DNA from: Deinococcus terrestris
GTDB taxonomy: Bacteria > Deinococcota > Deinococci > Deinococcales > Deinococcaceae
Direction of reading: 5' to 3'
Length of the DNA: 64,000 bases
Assembly: GCF_009377345.1 (NCBI RefSeq)
Contig: NZ_WBSL01000003.1
Coordinates: 66,001 to 130,000, forward strand
The notes below the pieces were generated by a model. That model was given only the letters and a program-made list of their open reading frames with translations, had not been told where the DNA came from and made no database searches. The position numbers were made by a program, and so were the translations under genes. This document shows positions 63,789 to 64,000 of the stretch, in pieces (the first letter of the stretch is position 1; every line of letters starts with the position of its first letter).

Positions 63789-64000
<212 letters not shown>

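Overview
The window is a high-GC chromosomal segment from a Deinococcus-type bacterium. The evidence is the gene content: futalosine-pathway menaquinone synthesis, a long CTC-type L25, an extended RNase R, manganese catalase, an archaeal-type 2-phosphoglycerate kinase and a SARP/BTAD regulator. Many genes also have a TANNNT -10 hexamer only 5-10 nt upstream of the start codon, the leaderless-mRNA signature described for Deinococcus. No prophage or plasmid signature is visible, and almost everything is ordinary core genome. The exceptions are a few small repeats and one compositionally odd cassette at about 32.8-33.66 kb.

Layout. 0-3.2 kb: plsY, a GAF-GGDEF signalling protein, methylmalonyl-CoA epimerase and a VanZ-like protein. 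3.2-7.2 kb: acetate use (acs, actP and its DUF485 partner). 7.4-13 kb: moaA, GntR and TetR regulators, Mn catalase and a triple-ATP-cone 2-phosphoglycerate kinase. 13-18.1 kb: a DUF58-transglutaminase fusion with MoxR, a CDF metal exporter and tRNA-Asn. 18.1-23.7 kb: AlgH-like protein, Lon with a candidate HspR site, an esterase and an acyl-CoA dehydrogenase. 24.0-30.5 kb: tRNA-His and tRNA-Leu, trigger factor, then the fatty-acid operon fabH-fabD-fabG-acpP-fabF. 30.6-35.9 kb: polyphosphate kinase, the small secreted-peptide gene divergent from a TPR-wHTH-BTAD regulator, and pcp. 35.9-46.3 kb: mutM-pdxH, NfeD-like plus flotillin, Ohr, mqnB, tdh, dnaJ, prs, a Rieske protein and an NlpC/P60-like protein. 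46.3-55.7 kb: a 56-aa membrane protein, a subtilase, SDR, App1-like phosphatase, a MITE-like element, RNase R, exonuclease III and a methyltransferase. 55.9-64 kb: a two-helix small protein, accC-accB, efp, a zinc-peptidase-like protein, L25, a lipoprotein aminopeptidase, a cupin, a stress protein, a PD-(D/E)XK-like protein and the C-terminus of a SufD/SufB protein.

The most interesting object is the pair at 32841-34890. A 46-aa ORF encodes a signal peptide followed by two exact copies of GANDYGVL. It is transcribed away from a 628-aa regulator with N-terminal TPR repeats and a C-terminal winged-helix/BTAD module. Their start codons are 22 bp apart and the candidate -10 boxes overlap on opposite strands. 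The peptide gene and only the first ~218 codons of the regulator lie in low-GC DNA (about 50-62% per 60-base line), with an abrupt return to about 73% at 33661. This suggests an exchangeable peptide/receptor cassette: a candidate secreted-peptide quorum-sensing system of the RRNPP kind, built on a SARP-type activator.
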